Assembly: GCA_030453005.1 (NCBI GenBank)
Contig: JAKDLE010000134.1
Location: 1-7,282, forward strand
Direction of reading: 5' to 3'
Source: Pseudonocardia sp.
Lineage (GTDB): Bacteria; Actinomycetota; Actinomycetes; Mycobacteriales; Pseudonocardiaceae
DNA: 7,282 nt
This document shows, piece after piece, positions 1 through 6,145 of this stretch. A program made the translations under genes and the position numbers. The notes under the pieces are model-generated. The model was given only the letters and a program-made list of their open reading frames with translations. It searched no databases and was not told where the DNA came from. Numbering within the stretch: the first letter of the stretch is position 1; each line of letters begins with the position of its first letter.

Positions 1-26
1 CGGGCGCTGCCCGGACGCGGCCTCGC
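1..26. other. Left flank, unassigned
   Basis: These bases probably precede the IS110 element. They are G/C-rich and too short to support a gene call. The boundary with the insertion sequence is a guess, based on a CTTCAGAGA stretch at 27-35 that resembles CTTCATAGA at the other end of the element. Confidence 0.25.
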
Positions 27-40
27 TTCAGAGAACCCAT

Positions 41-216
41 GGCCCTACCCCGGGCCGCCTCGACGGGTGAGAATCGGTGCGGGGTCGGCTGAGCTCGTTC
101 TTGCTTGGTGCGCGAGAGCCCGTTTCAGAGACTGACGCCTGGGGCCTTCCCGGCACCTCGAACTGTTGCTCGCATGCACGCTTCATAGCGTCGTTGATCG
201 GTTGGCCCCGCCGATC
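41..216 (+). ncRNA. Candidate IS110 bridge RNA (seekRNA) region
   Basis: IS110-group elements are known to express a structured RNA from the non-coding DNA upstream of the transposase; its two internal loops pair with the donor ends and the target. The region is gene-free and of the right size. Visible foldable parts are a GGCCC/GGGCC stem (41-45 with 52-56), an ACGCT/AGCGT stem with a TCAT loop (178-182 with 187-191), and a GATCGG/CCGATC stem (196-201 with 211-216, 9-nt loop). Two stretches match the putative element ends: TTCAGAGA at 124-131 matches 28-35, and CTTCATAG at 181-188 matches 1578-1585. Such matches are what donor guides would show. The outer limits and the fold are inferred, not computed. 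Confidence 0.35.
181..188 (+). repeat. CTTCATAG, copy 1 (possible donor guide)
   Basis: This 8-bp sequence recurs exactly at 1578-1585, in the same orientation, just beyond the transposase stop codon. Here it sits in the loop of a small hairpin (178-191) within the IS110 leader. A guide stretch matching the element's own right end is expected for a bridge RNA donor loop. Eight bases is short enough for chance to be a real alternative. Confidence 0.3.
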
Positions 217-239
217 CCCCCATGATCACGCCGACGGTG

Positions 240-245
240 AGGAGG
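240..245 (+). promoter_or_regulatory. Ribosome binding site deciding the IS110 transposase start
   Basis: A perfect AGGAGG lies 6 nt before the GTG at 252. The ATG at 222 has only a run of C residues in front of it and no Shine-Dalgarno sequence, so the GTG is the better start. Confidence 0.7.
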
Positions 246-251
246 CCGAGG

Positions 252-1553
252 GTGGACGTGTTGATCGAGTGCTGTGCGGGGATCGACATCGGCAAGGACG
301 AGGTGGTGGCCTGCGTCCGGGGCCCCGCGGTGGGCGGTCGGGGTCGGCGCAAGCAGACCCGCACGTTCACCTCGTTCACCGCCTCGTTGGAGGCGATGGC
401 CGACTGGTTCACCGCCGAAGGGGTCACCGAGATCGTGATGGAGGCGACCGGGTCGTACTGGAAACCGGTCTGGTACGTCCTGGAAGACCGCGGGTTCGAG
501 TTGAAGCTGGTCAACGCCCACCACGTGAAGATCCTGCCCGGGCGCAAGAGCGACGTCCTTGACGCCGAGTGGCTGGCCGAGTTGCTCGAGCACGGGCTGC
601 TGCGGGGCAGCTTCGTCCCACCGGCGCCGATCCGGGAGCTCCGCGACCTGACCCGCTACCGCAAGCGGCTCATCCAGGCCCACACCAGCGAGTGCCAGCG
701 CATCCAGAAGACCCTGGAGGACGCCGGGATCAAACTGGACTCGGTCGCCTCGGATGTGCTCGGGGTGTCCGGGCGGGCGATGCTGGCCGCGCTGATCGCC
801 GGTGAACGCGACCCCGAGGTGCTCGCGCAGCTGGCCAAGGGCGTGCTGCGCCGCAAGATCCCCGAACTGCGCCAAGCCCTGCGCGGCCGGTTCACCGACC
901 ACCACGCCCTGCTGATCGGGCTGTCCCTGGACCACACCGCGCACCTCGAAGCCGCGATCGCCCGCCTCGATGGCCGCGTCGACGAGGTGTTCGCCACCCA
1001 CACCACCACGATCGCCTCGACCAGCCAGCCCTCCGGCGAGCACACCGAGGGGACCGTCGTCCCTTTCGCTCGGGCCCGTGACCGGCTCGACACCATCACC
1101 GGGGTCGGGAAACGGGCCGCCGAGACCATCATCGCCGAGATCGGCACCGACATGTCCCGGTTCCCCACCGCCGCCCATCTGGCCTCCTGGGCCGGGGTCT
1201 GCCCGGGCAACAACATCACCGGCGGCAAACGCGGCTCCGGGAAGACCACCAAGGGCAGCGTGTGGTTGATCGACATCCTCACCCAGTGCGCCTGGGCCGC
1301 TGCCCGCACCCGCGACACCTACCTGTCCGCCCAGTTCTGGCGCCTGGCCCGGCGGATCGGGAAGAAGAAGGCCGCCGTCGCGGTCGCCCACTCCATCCTG
1401 GTGATCTGCTGGCACCTGCTCACCGAGGACTGCGACTACGACGACCTGGGCGGGGACTACTTCACCCGCCGCAATACCGACCGTCAACGCGACCGGCTGA
1501 TCACCCAGCTCACCGGCCTGGGCTACTACGTCACCCTCGACAAGATCGCGTAG
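252..1553 (+). CDS. IS110-family transposase (DEDD/serine recombinase)
   Basis: A 433-residue transposase that would excise and insert its IS as a circular intermediate under guide-RNA direction. The N-terminal RuvC-like domain shows the DEDD set: D12 in CAGIDIGKD, E64 in IVMEATGSYW, and D101 and D104 in SDVLDAEWLAELL. A predicted helical linker (about 125-260) follows. The C-terminal Tnp2 (transposase_20) domain begins near ITGVGKRAAE (about 281) and includes the ASWAGVCPGN motif. S329 in KRGSGK is the likely serine nucleophile, after the IS621 model. All key residues and the family's usual 400-450 aa length are present, so the gene looks intact. The GTG at 252 was chosen for its AGGAGG and because actinobacterial relatives commonly begin close to the CAG(I/L)D motif; ATG 222 would add 10 residues. 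A 528-codon antisense open frame over this gene is a G/C-bias artefact. Confidence 0.93.
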   Translation: MDVLIECCAGIDIGKDEVVACVRGPAVGGRGRRKQTRTFTSFTASLEAMADWFTAEGVTEIVMEATGSYWKPVWYVLEDRGFELKLVNAHHVKILPGRKSDVLDAEWLAELLEHGLLRGSFVPPAPIRELRDLTRYRKRLIQAHTSECQRIQKTLEDAGIKLDSVASDVLGVSGRAMLAALIAGERDPEVLAQLAKGVLRRKIPELRQALRGRFTDHHALLIGLSLDHTAHLEAAIARLDGRVDEVFATHTTTIASTSQPSGEHTEGTVVPFARARDRLDTITGVGKRAAETIIAEIGTDMSRFPTAAHLASWAGVCPGNNITGGKRGSGKTTKGSVWLIDILTQCAWAAARTRDTYLSAQFWRLARRIGKKKAAVAVAHSILVICWHLLTEDCDYDDLGGDYFTRRNTDRQRDRLITQLTGLGYYVTLDKIA

Positions 1554-1577
1554 GCAGGTCCGGCTGCGGTTGATTCT

Positions 1578-1585
1578 CTTCATAG
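1578..1585 (+). repeat. CTTCATAG, copy 2 (candidate IS110 right end)
   Basis: This is the exact second copy of the octamer at 181-188, located 25 bp after the transposase stop. Short right-end non-coding tails are normal in the IS110 group. It is taken as the approximate right end or core region. The true core may be only two or a few bases inside or beside it. Confidence 0.35.
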
Positions 1586-1689
1586 AGCAGGCGGTAGAGG
1601 CCCGCCCCGTTACGACCGCGCGGGTTGGCGGAGCCCCCCGCCGGGGGCGGAGTCGGCGGCGAAGTTCACCAGAGCCCCCCCGGCCCCCC
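1586..1689. other. Gene-free spacer between IS110 and the Tn7-like left end
   Basis: About 104 bp of G/C-rich DNA with no supported gene. It has a 6-bp perfect hairpin, GCCCCC at 1633-1638 and GGGGGC at 1643-1648 with loop CGCC, which is not followed by a T-run and so is not a convincing intrinsic terminator. A run of six C residues (1684-1689) abuts the transposon's first TGT. The complement of 1655-1670 (GGTGAACTTCGCCGCC) weakly resembles GGCCGAGTTCGACGAC in the right flank (7246-7261), which could mean the inverted end sequences extend outward. Confidence 0.5.
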
Positions 1690-1715
1690 TGTGTGGCTTC
1701 CCGTTGATTGTGGCG
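1690..1715 (-). repeat. Left-end transposase-binding site L1 (terminal)
   Basis: On the complementary strand this reads CGCCACAATCAACGGG then AAGCCACACA. It shares with the three right-end sites an inner CGCCA, a central GGGAA and an outer (C/A)CAC. Against the outermost right site 17 of 26 bases are identical, plus five adjoining G residues. The orientation is opposite to the right-end copies, as required for transposon ends. Binding by TnsB is inferred from position and symmetry. Confidence 0.75.
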
Positions 1716-1740
1716 GGGCGGAGTGGCGCTGACCTGCGGT

Positions 1741-1795
1741 CCGCCACTTGGGGGTGGTGTCGTCATCACTCATCGCTTCTCACTTGAAGTGGCGG
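1741..1795. repeat. 9-bp inverted repeat across the tniQ stop
   Basis: CCGCCACTT at 1741-1749 is the perfect reverse complement of AAGTGGCGG at 1787-1795, and the latter lies inside the last codons of tniQ. The spacer is 37 bp, long for an intrinsic terminator, and no T-run follows. Both arms contain the CGCCAC element found twice per right-end site, so they may be half-sites for TnsB rather than an RNA hairpin. Confidence 0.35.
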
Positions 1796-2802
1796 ATTTC
1801 TGGGAACGGTCTGTTGCTGATGTAGGAGCGCCCGTAGGGGTCTGTGTAGAACTGGTCGCGGATCGAGGTGTAGGCGTAGCGGTGCCGGCGGATCCAGGCG
1901 CGGAGCGGGTCGGTGCTGCTGGTGAACCTCAGCCGGCGGGCGAACGTCGGTGGCTGACCGAGGCGTTGGCCGACGGCGCGGACGAAGGTGTCCATGTCGC
2001 AGTCGTGCTCGTGTCGGAGCATCGCGACGTGGCGGCGCCAGTCGAGGTCGCAGAACAGCTCGGCGAGCGCGACGGCTTCGGGGAAGACGAGCACTCTGCG
2101 GTGTCCGGGGGTGTCGGTGAGGCCCGTTGCCTGTAGACGTGTCTCGACGCGGTCGCGGAAGGTTGTGGTGATGGTGCGGAAGGCGCGCTCGGCCCAGCCG
2201 GCGATGATCCAGGTCGCGCTCCAGAGCTGCTGGCGGACCCACTCGGGATCACGGCCCTGGGCCCTGGCCCGCTCGCGCAGGCGGCTGTAGCGGCGGTGTG
2301 CGGTGATCAGCTCCGGGGTGGCGGTGAGGTCGAACTGGGAGACCTTCTCCCGCCGGTTGGAGTCGATCCACCGGTTGTGACGTGCGCAGATGCGCGGGAA
2401 CAACATCGGGTAGGTCTGGATGTCGGGGTGTCCGGGGATGCGCGCGGTGCAGGTGTGGCAGGCCCGGCGCAGCTGCGGGGTGCGGACGGGGTGGATCGCG
2501 GGGATCGTCGCGGGCGTGGCGGTCAGGTTCGTCAGCGACGGCAGCGCCTTGATGAGCCGGTCGGCCGGGATGCCGGTGAAGACCTCCAGTCTGCGCAGGG
2601 AGTGCTGGTTGAGCCGGACGTCGAACAGCTCCGTCGCGTGCGGGATGCCGACGCGGGGCTGCCCGATGGCGCGCAGCATGATCGTCGGCCGGGCGAGCTC
2701 GTTGGCGGTGGCCAGCCGGGTGGCGTAGGAGACCACGGTCTCGCCCCGGATCGGGCGGACCTGGACCGGGAGCTGCTGCGGGGCGCGCTGGCTGGGGAGC
2801 AT
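1780..2802 (-). CDS. tniQ: TniQ-family target-selection protein
   Basis: A 340-residue protein of the TniQ/TnsD family, which links target DNA (or a targeting complex) to the TnsC ATPase and so decides where the transposon inserts. The N-terminus shows the family signature around RPIRGETVVSYATRLATANEL (residues 16-36, broken only by numbering here). A zinc-finger-like cluster follows: C115-x2-C118 in RACHTCTA and C139-x2-H142 in FPRICARHNRWI. The rest is Arg-rich and probably helical, with no recognised extra domain. At 340 aa it is shorter than Tn7 TnsD (508 aa) and closer to TniQ of Tn5053-type elements. Its ATG shares one base with the tnsC stop (TGATG), so translation is probably coupled. 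It is the last gene of the operon and the only targeting gene in the element. Family assignment is firm; the target is unknown. Confidence 0.88.
   Translation of the reverse strand: MLPSQRAPQQLPVQVRPIRGETVVSYATRLATANELARPTIMLRAIGQPRVGIPHATELFDVRLNQHSLRRLEVFTGIPADRLIKALPSLTNLTATPATIPAIHPVRTPQLRRACHTCTARIPGHPDIQTYPMLFPRICARHNRWIDSNRREKVSQFDLTATPELITAHRRYSRLRERARAQGRDPEWVRQQLWSATWIIAGWAERAFRTITTTFRDRVETRLQATGLTDTPGHRRVLVFPEAVALAELFCDLDWRRHVAMLRHEHDCDMDTFVRAVGQRLGQPPTFARRLRFTSSTDPLRAWIRRHRYAYTSIRDQFYTDPYGRSYISNRPFPEIRHFK
1789..1800 (-). repeat. Possible partial left-end site L2
   Basis: GTGGCGGATTTC here matches the outer half of right site R1, read on its complementary strand as GTGGCGGATTCC, and has the same orientation as L1. 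The inner half does not match. It overlaps codons for RHF at the tniQ C-terminus, so coding constraint or chance may explain it. Confidence 0.25.
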
Positions 2803-3968
2803 CAGCTTCCGCCTGCGCTGTTGGGTCCTGCGCCGTCGCGGCGGTGGTGTCGTCCGTGGCCGGGCCCGGGGTCGGGGTCGTACTGGTTGATCGCGGCCAG
2901 GTCGAGGATGACCGCGTCGAGGTGAGCTTTGGTGATCTTCTCGGTGCCGTCGGTGATGGCGTCGTTGGCGGCTTCGTGGACGAGCTGGTCGAGGCTGCCG
3001 ATCATGCCGCCGGCGCGGGCGTGCAGGTAGGGGGCCATCTTGACCAGCGTGCCGGGCTTGTGGTGGTGCAGGCGCAGGGCCTGTTCCATGGTGGCGACGA
3101 GCTTGGCCCAGTCGCGTTGGGCGTCGGCGGCGCGGTGGGTGAACGGGCCGGTGTTGACCGGGATGAACCGCCCGGCGATCTGCCGGCCCCGGACGCCGGC
3201 GAACATGCCGGTCTCGGCCAGGTCGAGCCCGGCATAGACGAACGTCGCGCTGATCGTGTCGAAGAAGTATTTGAGCTGATCAGAGGCGTCCCGGCCGCGT
3301 CTGCCCGACAGGAACAGGCGGTGGATCTCGTCGACGAGGACCAGGCTGGTCCCGACCCGGCGCATCACCGCGGCGACGGTGTGGGCGACCGACTGTGGGC
3401 TGTCGCGCTCGGCGACGGGCAGGCCGAGGAAGGTCGCCATCTCGGTGGCCAGCATCTTCGGGTTGGCCTCGGCTGGGCAGACGATGTAGACGACCGGGAT
3501 CCGTCCGTCGACCCCGGGGGTGCGGCGCTCGGTCTCGATCTGGAACTTCTTGCCCAGCTGGGTGATCGAGGTCGACTTGCCCGTCCCGGACGCCCCGGAG
3601 ATCAGCAGCCCGCGCCGGCCCAGCTGCTTGCCGCGGTTGTTGATGATCAGCTTCGATCCGGTGGTGATGATGCGCTTGATGTCGGGGGTCGCGACCAGCA
3701 GCAACGCGGAGTGGTAGTCCTGGCGGATCTCGTTGTAGAGCTCGCGCTCGAGGCCGTCGAGCCGGTCGAAGTCCTCGGCGGGCAGCAGCCGGGGCGGGGT
3801 CGGGTGGCCGGACTGGGCGGCGAAGCAGGCCCACCCCTGCTTCGTGGTCAACGGGTGACGCGCCGCGCCGCCGTAGGAGCCCTCGGCGTCCCCGCCGCCA
3901 TGGTCGTGGCCGCCGTGGTTGTGGCCGCTGTGGTTGTGGCCGCGGCTGTCGAGGTAGGTGCTGGTCAC
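2802..3968 (-). CDS. tnsC: TnsC/TniB-like AAA+ transposition ATPase
   Basis: A 388-residue AAA+ ATPase expected to assemble on target DNA, receive the TniQ signal and activate the TnsA-TnsB transposase. Walker A is GASGTGKS (125-132, K131) and Walker B is SLVLVDEIH (208-216, D213-E214). The YAGLD segment (245-249) and R262/R267 in GRQIAGRF lie where sensor and arginine-finger functions are expected. The C-terminal lid contains GMIGSLDQLVHEAANDAI (321-338). It is nearer to TniB size than to Tn7 TnsC (555 aa). The N-terminus is odd: residues 11-25 are an HxHxG repeat. The GTG start overlaps the tnsB stop in a GTGA tetranucleotide, with GGAAG 7 nt upstream; it ends one base into the tniQ ATG. 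A simple IstB-type helper ATPase is less likely given the TnsA and TniQ neighbours. Confidence 0.9.
   Translation of the reverse strand: MTSTYLDSRGHNHSGHNHGGHDHGGGDAEGSYGGAARHPLTTKQGWACFAAQSGHPTPPRLLPAEDFDRLDGLERELYNEIRQDYHSALLLVATPDIKRIITTGSKLIINNRGKQLGRRGLLISGASGTGKSTSITQLGKKFQIETERRTPGVDGRIPVVYIVCPAEANPKMLATEMATFLGLPVAERDSPQSVAHTVAAVMRRVGTSLVLVDEIHRLFLSGRRGRDASDQLKYFFDTISATFVYAGLDLAETGMFAGVRGRQIAGRFIPVNTGPFTHRAADAQRDWAKLVATMEQALRLHHHKPGTLVKMAPYLHARAGGMIGSLDQLVHEAANDAITDGTEKITKAHLDAVILDLAAINQYDPDPGPGHGRHHRRDGAGPNSAGGS
3901..3945. repeat. Three 15-bp tandem repeats in tnsC
   Basis: Three near-identical 15-bp units lie end to end: TGGTCGTGGCCGCCG, TGGTTGTGGCCGCTG and TGGTTGTGGCCGCGG. On the coding strand they encode HNHSG, HNHGG and HDHGG near the TnsC N-terminus. 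The unit length keeps the reading frame, so copy number could vary without breaking the gene. Confidence 0.85.
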
Positions 3969-6145
3969 CGGCTTGCTTCCAGGTCGTCGGAGAACGGGTC
4001 GAACAGCCCGAACGGCACCACCACGGCGCCCGAGCCGTCCACCACCGCGTCGGCCAGGTCGTCGGCGGGCTCGGTGCGGGAAGCGTCGTCGCGGGGTGCG
4101 GGGGCCTCGATCGCGGCCCGGGTCGGGCGCGCAGGTAGCACCGGCTCAGCGGGTCCGGGGTCCGGTCCGGTGTCGGGGTTGGTGTCGGTGGTCAGGATCA
4201 GTCCGGTGACCTCCGGGGGCAGGTGGTGGGTCATCCGGCGCGCGGAGGTGTGCCGGGCCAGCGCCCGGTCGGTGCCGGGGCCGTTCTCGGCGCGGCGCAG
4301 CAGCGCGGCGAGGATGACCGCGACGGCCATCTCGTTGGTGTCATCGACCCCGCGCTGCGCGGCGATCCGCCGCGACGCCCGCCAGGTGAAGTCCGCGAAC
4401 GGCTGCCCGACCACCCCCTGGTGGGTCCAGGGCGCGGTGATCCAGCCGCCCTCGCGGTGGTTGCGGACGAAGACCCGGGAGACGTCGTAGGGGTCGTAGT
4501 GGACCTCCCAGCGCCCGCCGCGCGACGCGACACCGGAGTTCGTCGCGGCGTAGCGGCGCAGCTCGGGCGAGTTGTAGGTGCGGTACTCGATCTGGATGCC
4601 GGCGTCGGTGATCGCGCGCCAGTCCGCGGGCAGCAGCTCGATGTAGTCCTCGCCGCTCAGCGACACCGACACGTAGCCGGCGGCCGCGACCAGCGCGGCG
4701 TAGGCGTCGTTCGGGGACGCGGCCTGATCAGGGTTGAACGGGTGGCGCAGCCCGTCATGTGGCCTGGTCTGCCACCCGGCGATGAGCCACTCGTCGAACA
4801 GCTCCTGCAGATCCGGCAGCGACCAGACCGCGCGCTCGGCGACGTCGGCGCCGCGGCGGGTGGTGTCGCGTCCGGTGTAGCCCGACACGTGCTGGCAGAA
4901 CAGGGTGTTGATCGACTCGAAGGTGCGCTCGACGATCGCCTTGTCGGTAGCGGTCTGCTGGTGGGCCGGTTGCACCGAGATCCCGAGGGTGTCGGCGGCC
5001 CGGATGAACACCTCGGACAAGAACACCTTCCCGTGGTCGATGACCACGGTGTCCGGCACGATCACCGGCTTCGCCGCGGTCATGGCCATCCGCGCGTCCA
5101 GGCTGACCAGGCGCTGGTGCGGGATCCGCGACGCCGACATCGCCAGCGCGGCGTCCCAGCCCGGGCGCATCGGCTCGGGGACCATCACCCGGGCCAGCAG
5201 CAGCGCCGCGTCGACCGCCTTCGCCCCGACCGGGCGCAGCACCCCGGCGCAGATCGTGCGGGTGGCGATGTCGATCGCGAGCACCAGGTCGACCCGGCCG
5301 ATCACGCCGTCGTCGAGCACCGCCATCACATCCAGCGGGGTCGCGTCGAGCTGGACCTGCTCACCGGGCCGGGCGGCCAGCGTCGCGGTGTAGGCGCCGG
5401 CGGGTTTGTTCGCGGTCTGCCGCCGCGTCACCGCCGAGCCGAAGGTGTACTTCCCGGCCGAGAGGACCTCCAGCAGCCGGTAGGACGTCGTCTTCGACGG
5501 AATCGCGACCACGCCCGGGCCGTGCTCGTCGTCGAGCAGCTGGCGGATCTGGCGCAGCGCGCGCGACTTCGTGCCCGTCGACGTGCCGGTCTGCGCGGCG
5601 ATCACCGCCACCGCGGCGGCGACCACGCGGGCGTCGACGTTGCCGGTCGGTTTCGCCGTGCGCGCCTGGCGGGCGTCGATCAGGCCCCAGATGCCCTGGT
5701 CACGGTAGCGGCGGCGCATCCGCTCGACCGTGCGGAAGCTCGTCGGTGTGCCTGCCGCGCTCAGCTCGGCGGCCTTGGCCCGCTGACGCCCGTTCAGCGT
5801 CGTGGACGCCAGGTCGTACTCGGGCCGCCCGACCGCGTCGTCGGCCGCCTCGGGTGAGCGCCCGGTCTCGATCTCGAGCAGGTGCCGCTCCCAGGTTCGG
5901 GCCGCGGCCACCGCCGGCTCCGGCAGCGTGTCGAGCAGGCTGTGCGCCTCGATCCGCGGCGCAGCACCGGCCCCGACCAGCTCGAAGTCCTCGGCGCCCA
6001 GCAGGTAGGCCAGCGCGACCACGGTGGTCTGCCCGGCAGCCGACACCAGCCGGATCGTCGCACCCGAGATCGCGACGACGGTGTGTGTGGTCCCGGAGAA
6101 GATCACGCGGTCGTCGACCCGCAGCACGTTCGCCCGCTCAACCAC
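3965..6145 (-). CDS. tnsB: TnsB-like DDE transposase (Mu/Tn7 type)
   Basis: A 726-residue transposase that should bind the end repeats, cut the 3' transposon ends and join them to target DNA. Visible parts in order: a small N-terminal beta-rich region (1-60); a helix-turn-helix region around LNGRQRAKAAELSAAG and SFRTVERMRRRYRDQG (117-151); the RNase H-fold catalytic core (about 255-430) with D267 in VQLDATPLDV, D370 in VVIDHGKVF and E406 in KAIVERTFE, giving the classic 35-residue D-to-E spacing; a Mu-type C-terminal barrel (about 495-575) with YRTYNSPELRRY and RVFVRN; and a Pro/Asp-rich tail (650-726) where Tn7 TnsB contacts TnsC. Length is close to Tn7 TnsB (702 aa). The frame stays open to 6370, but GTG 6145 is preferred: GGGAGG lies 8 nt upstream and the overlap with tnsA is then only 8 nt. 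The upstream extension is Arg/Ser/Cys-rich shadow sequence inside tnsA. Confidence 0.92.
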   Translation of the reverse strand: MVERANVLRVDDRVIFSGTTHTVVAISGATIRLVSAAGQTTVVALAYLLGAEDFELVGAGAAPRIEAHSLLDTLPEPAVAAARTWERHLLEIETGRSPEAADDAVGRPEYDLASTTLNGRQRAKAAELSAAGTPTSFRTVERMRRRYRDQGIWGLIDARQARTAKPTGNVDARVVAAAVAVIAAQTGTSTGTKSRALRQIRQLLDDEHGPGVVAIPSKTTSYRLLEVLSAGKYTFGSAVTRRQTANKPAGAYTATLAARPGEQVQLDATPLDVMAVLDDGVIGRVDLVLAIDIATRTICAGVLRPVGAKAVDAALLLARVMVPEPMRPGWDAALAMSASRIPHQRLVSLDARMAMTAAKPVIVPDTVVIDHGKVFLSEVFIRAADTLGISVQPAHQQTATDKAIVERTFESINTLFCQHVSGYTGRDTTRRGADVAERAVWSLPDLQELFDEWLIAGWQTRPHDGLRHPFNPDQAASPNDAYAALVAAAGYVSVSLSGEDYIELLPADWRAITDAGIQIEYRTYNSPELRRYAATNSGVASRGGRWEVHYDPYDVSRVFVRNHREGGWITAPWTHQGVVGQPFADFTWRASRRIAAQRGVDDTNEMAVAVILAALLRRAENGPGTDRALARHTSARRMTHHLPPEVTGLILTTDTNPDTGPDPGPAEPVLPARPTRAAIEAPAPRDDASRTEPADDLADAVVDGSGAVVVPFGLFDPFSDDLEASR

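Larger units (their letters stand above)
27..1585 (+). mobile_element. IS110-family insertion sequence (ends approximate)
   Basis: The stretch has one IS110-type transposase gene, a long (about 225 bp) 5' non-coding leader and a short (about 30 bp) 3' non-coding tail. That layout is typical of the IS110 group, whose guide (bridge) RNA comes from the leader; the IS1111 group has its long non-coding part downstream. IS110 elements lack conventional terminal inverted repeats and usually leave only a very short core, so the ends cannot be read off with certainty. I place them where CTTCAGAGA (27-35) and CTTCATAGA (1578-1586) resemble each other. The element lies outside, and points toward, the left end of the Tn7-like transposon. 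The transposase type is secure; the boundaries are not. Confidence 0.5.

Noticed and set aside
1633..1648. Intrinsic terminator for the IS110 or tniQ transcripts
   Set aside because: The 6-bp GCCCCC/GGGGGC stem has no adjacent T-run on either strand; in this sequence C- and G-runs pair easily by chance.
183..1769. Long antisense open frame (528 codons) over the IS110 transposase
   Set aside because: Its Gly/Pro/Val/Asp-rich, low-complexity translation has no recognisable domain and mirrors G/C bias opposite a clear transposase gene.
2844..4490. Long + strand open frame opposite tnsC and tnsB
   Set aside because: The translation is repetitive and Gly/Val/Arg-rich with no domain, while the opposite strand has Walker motifs and a coherent operon.
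4223..5857. 544-codon + strand open frame opposite tnsB
   Set aside because: It is an antisense shadow of the DDE transposase; Arg/Gly/Val-rich translation with no motif.
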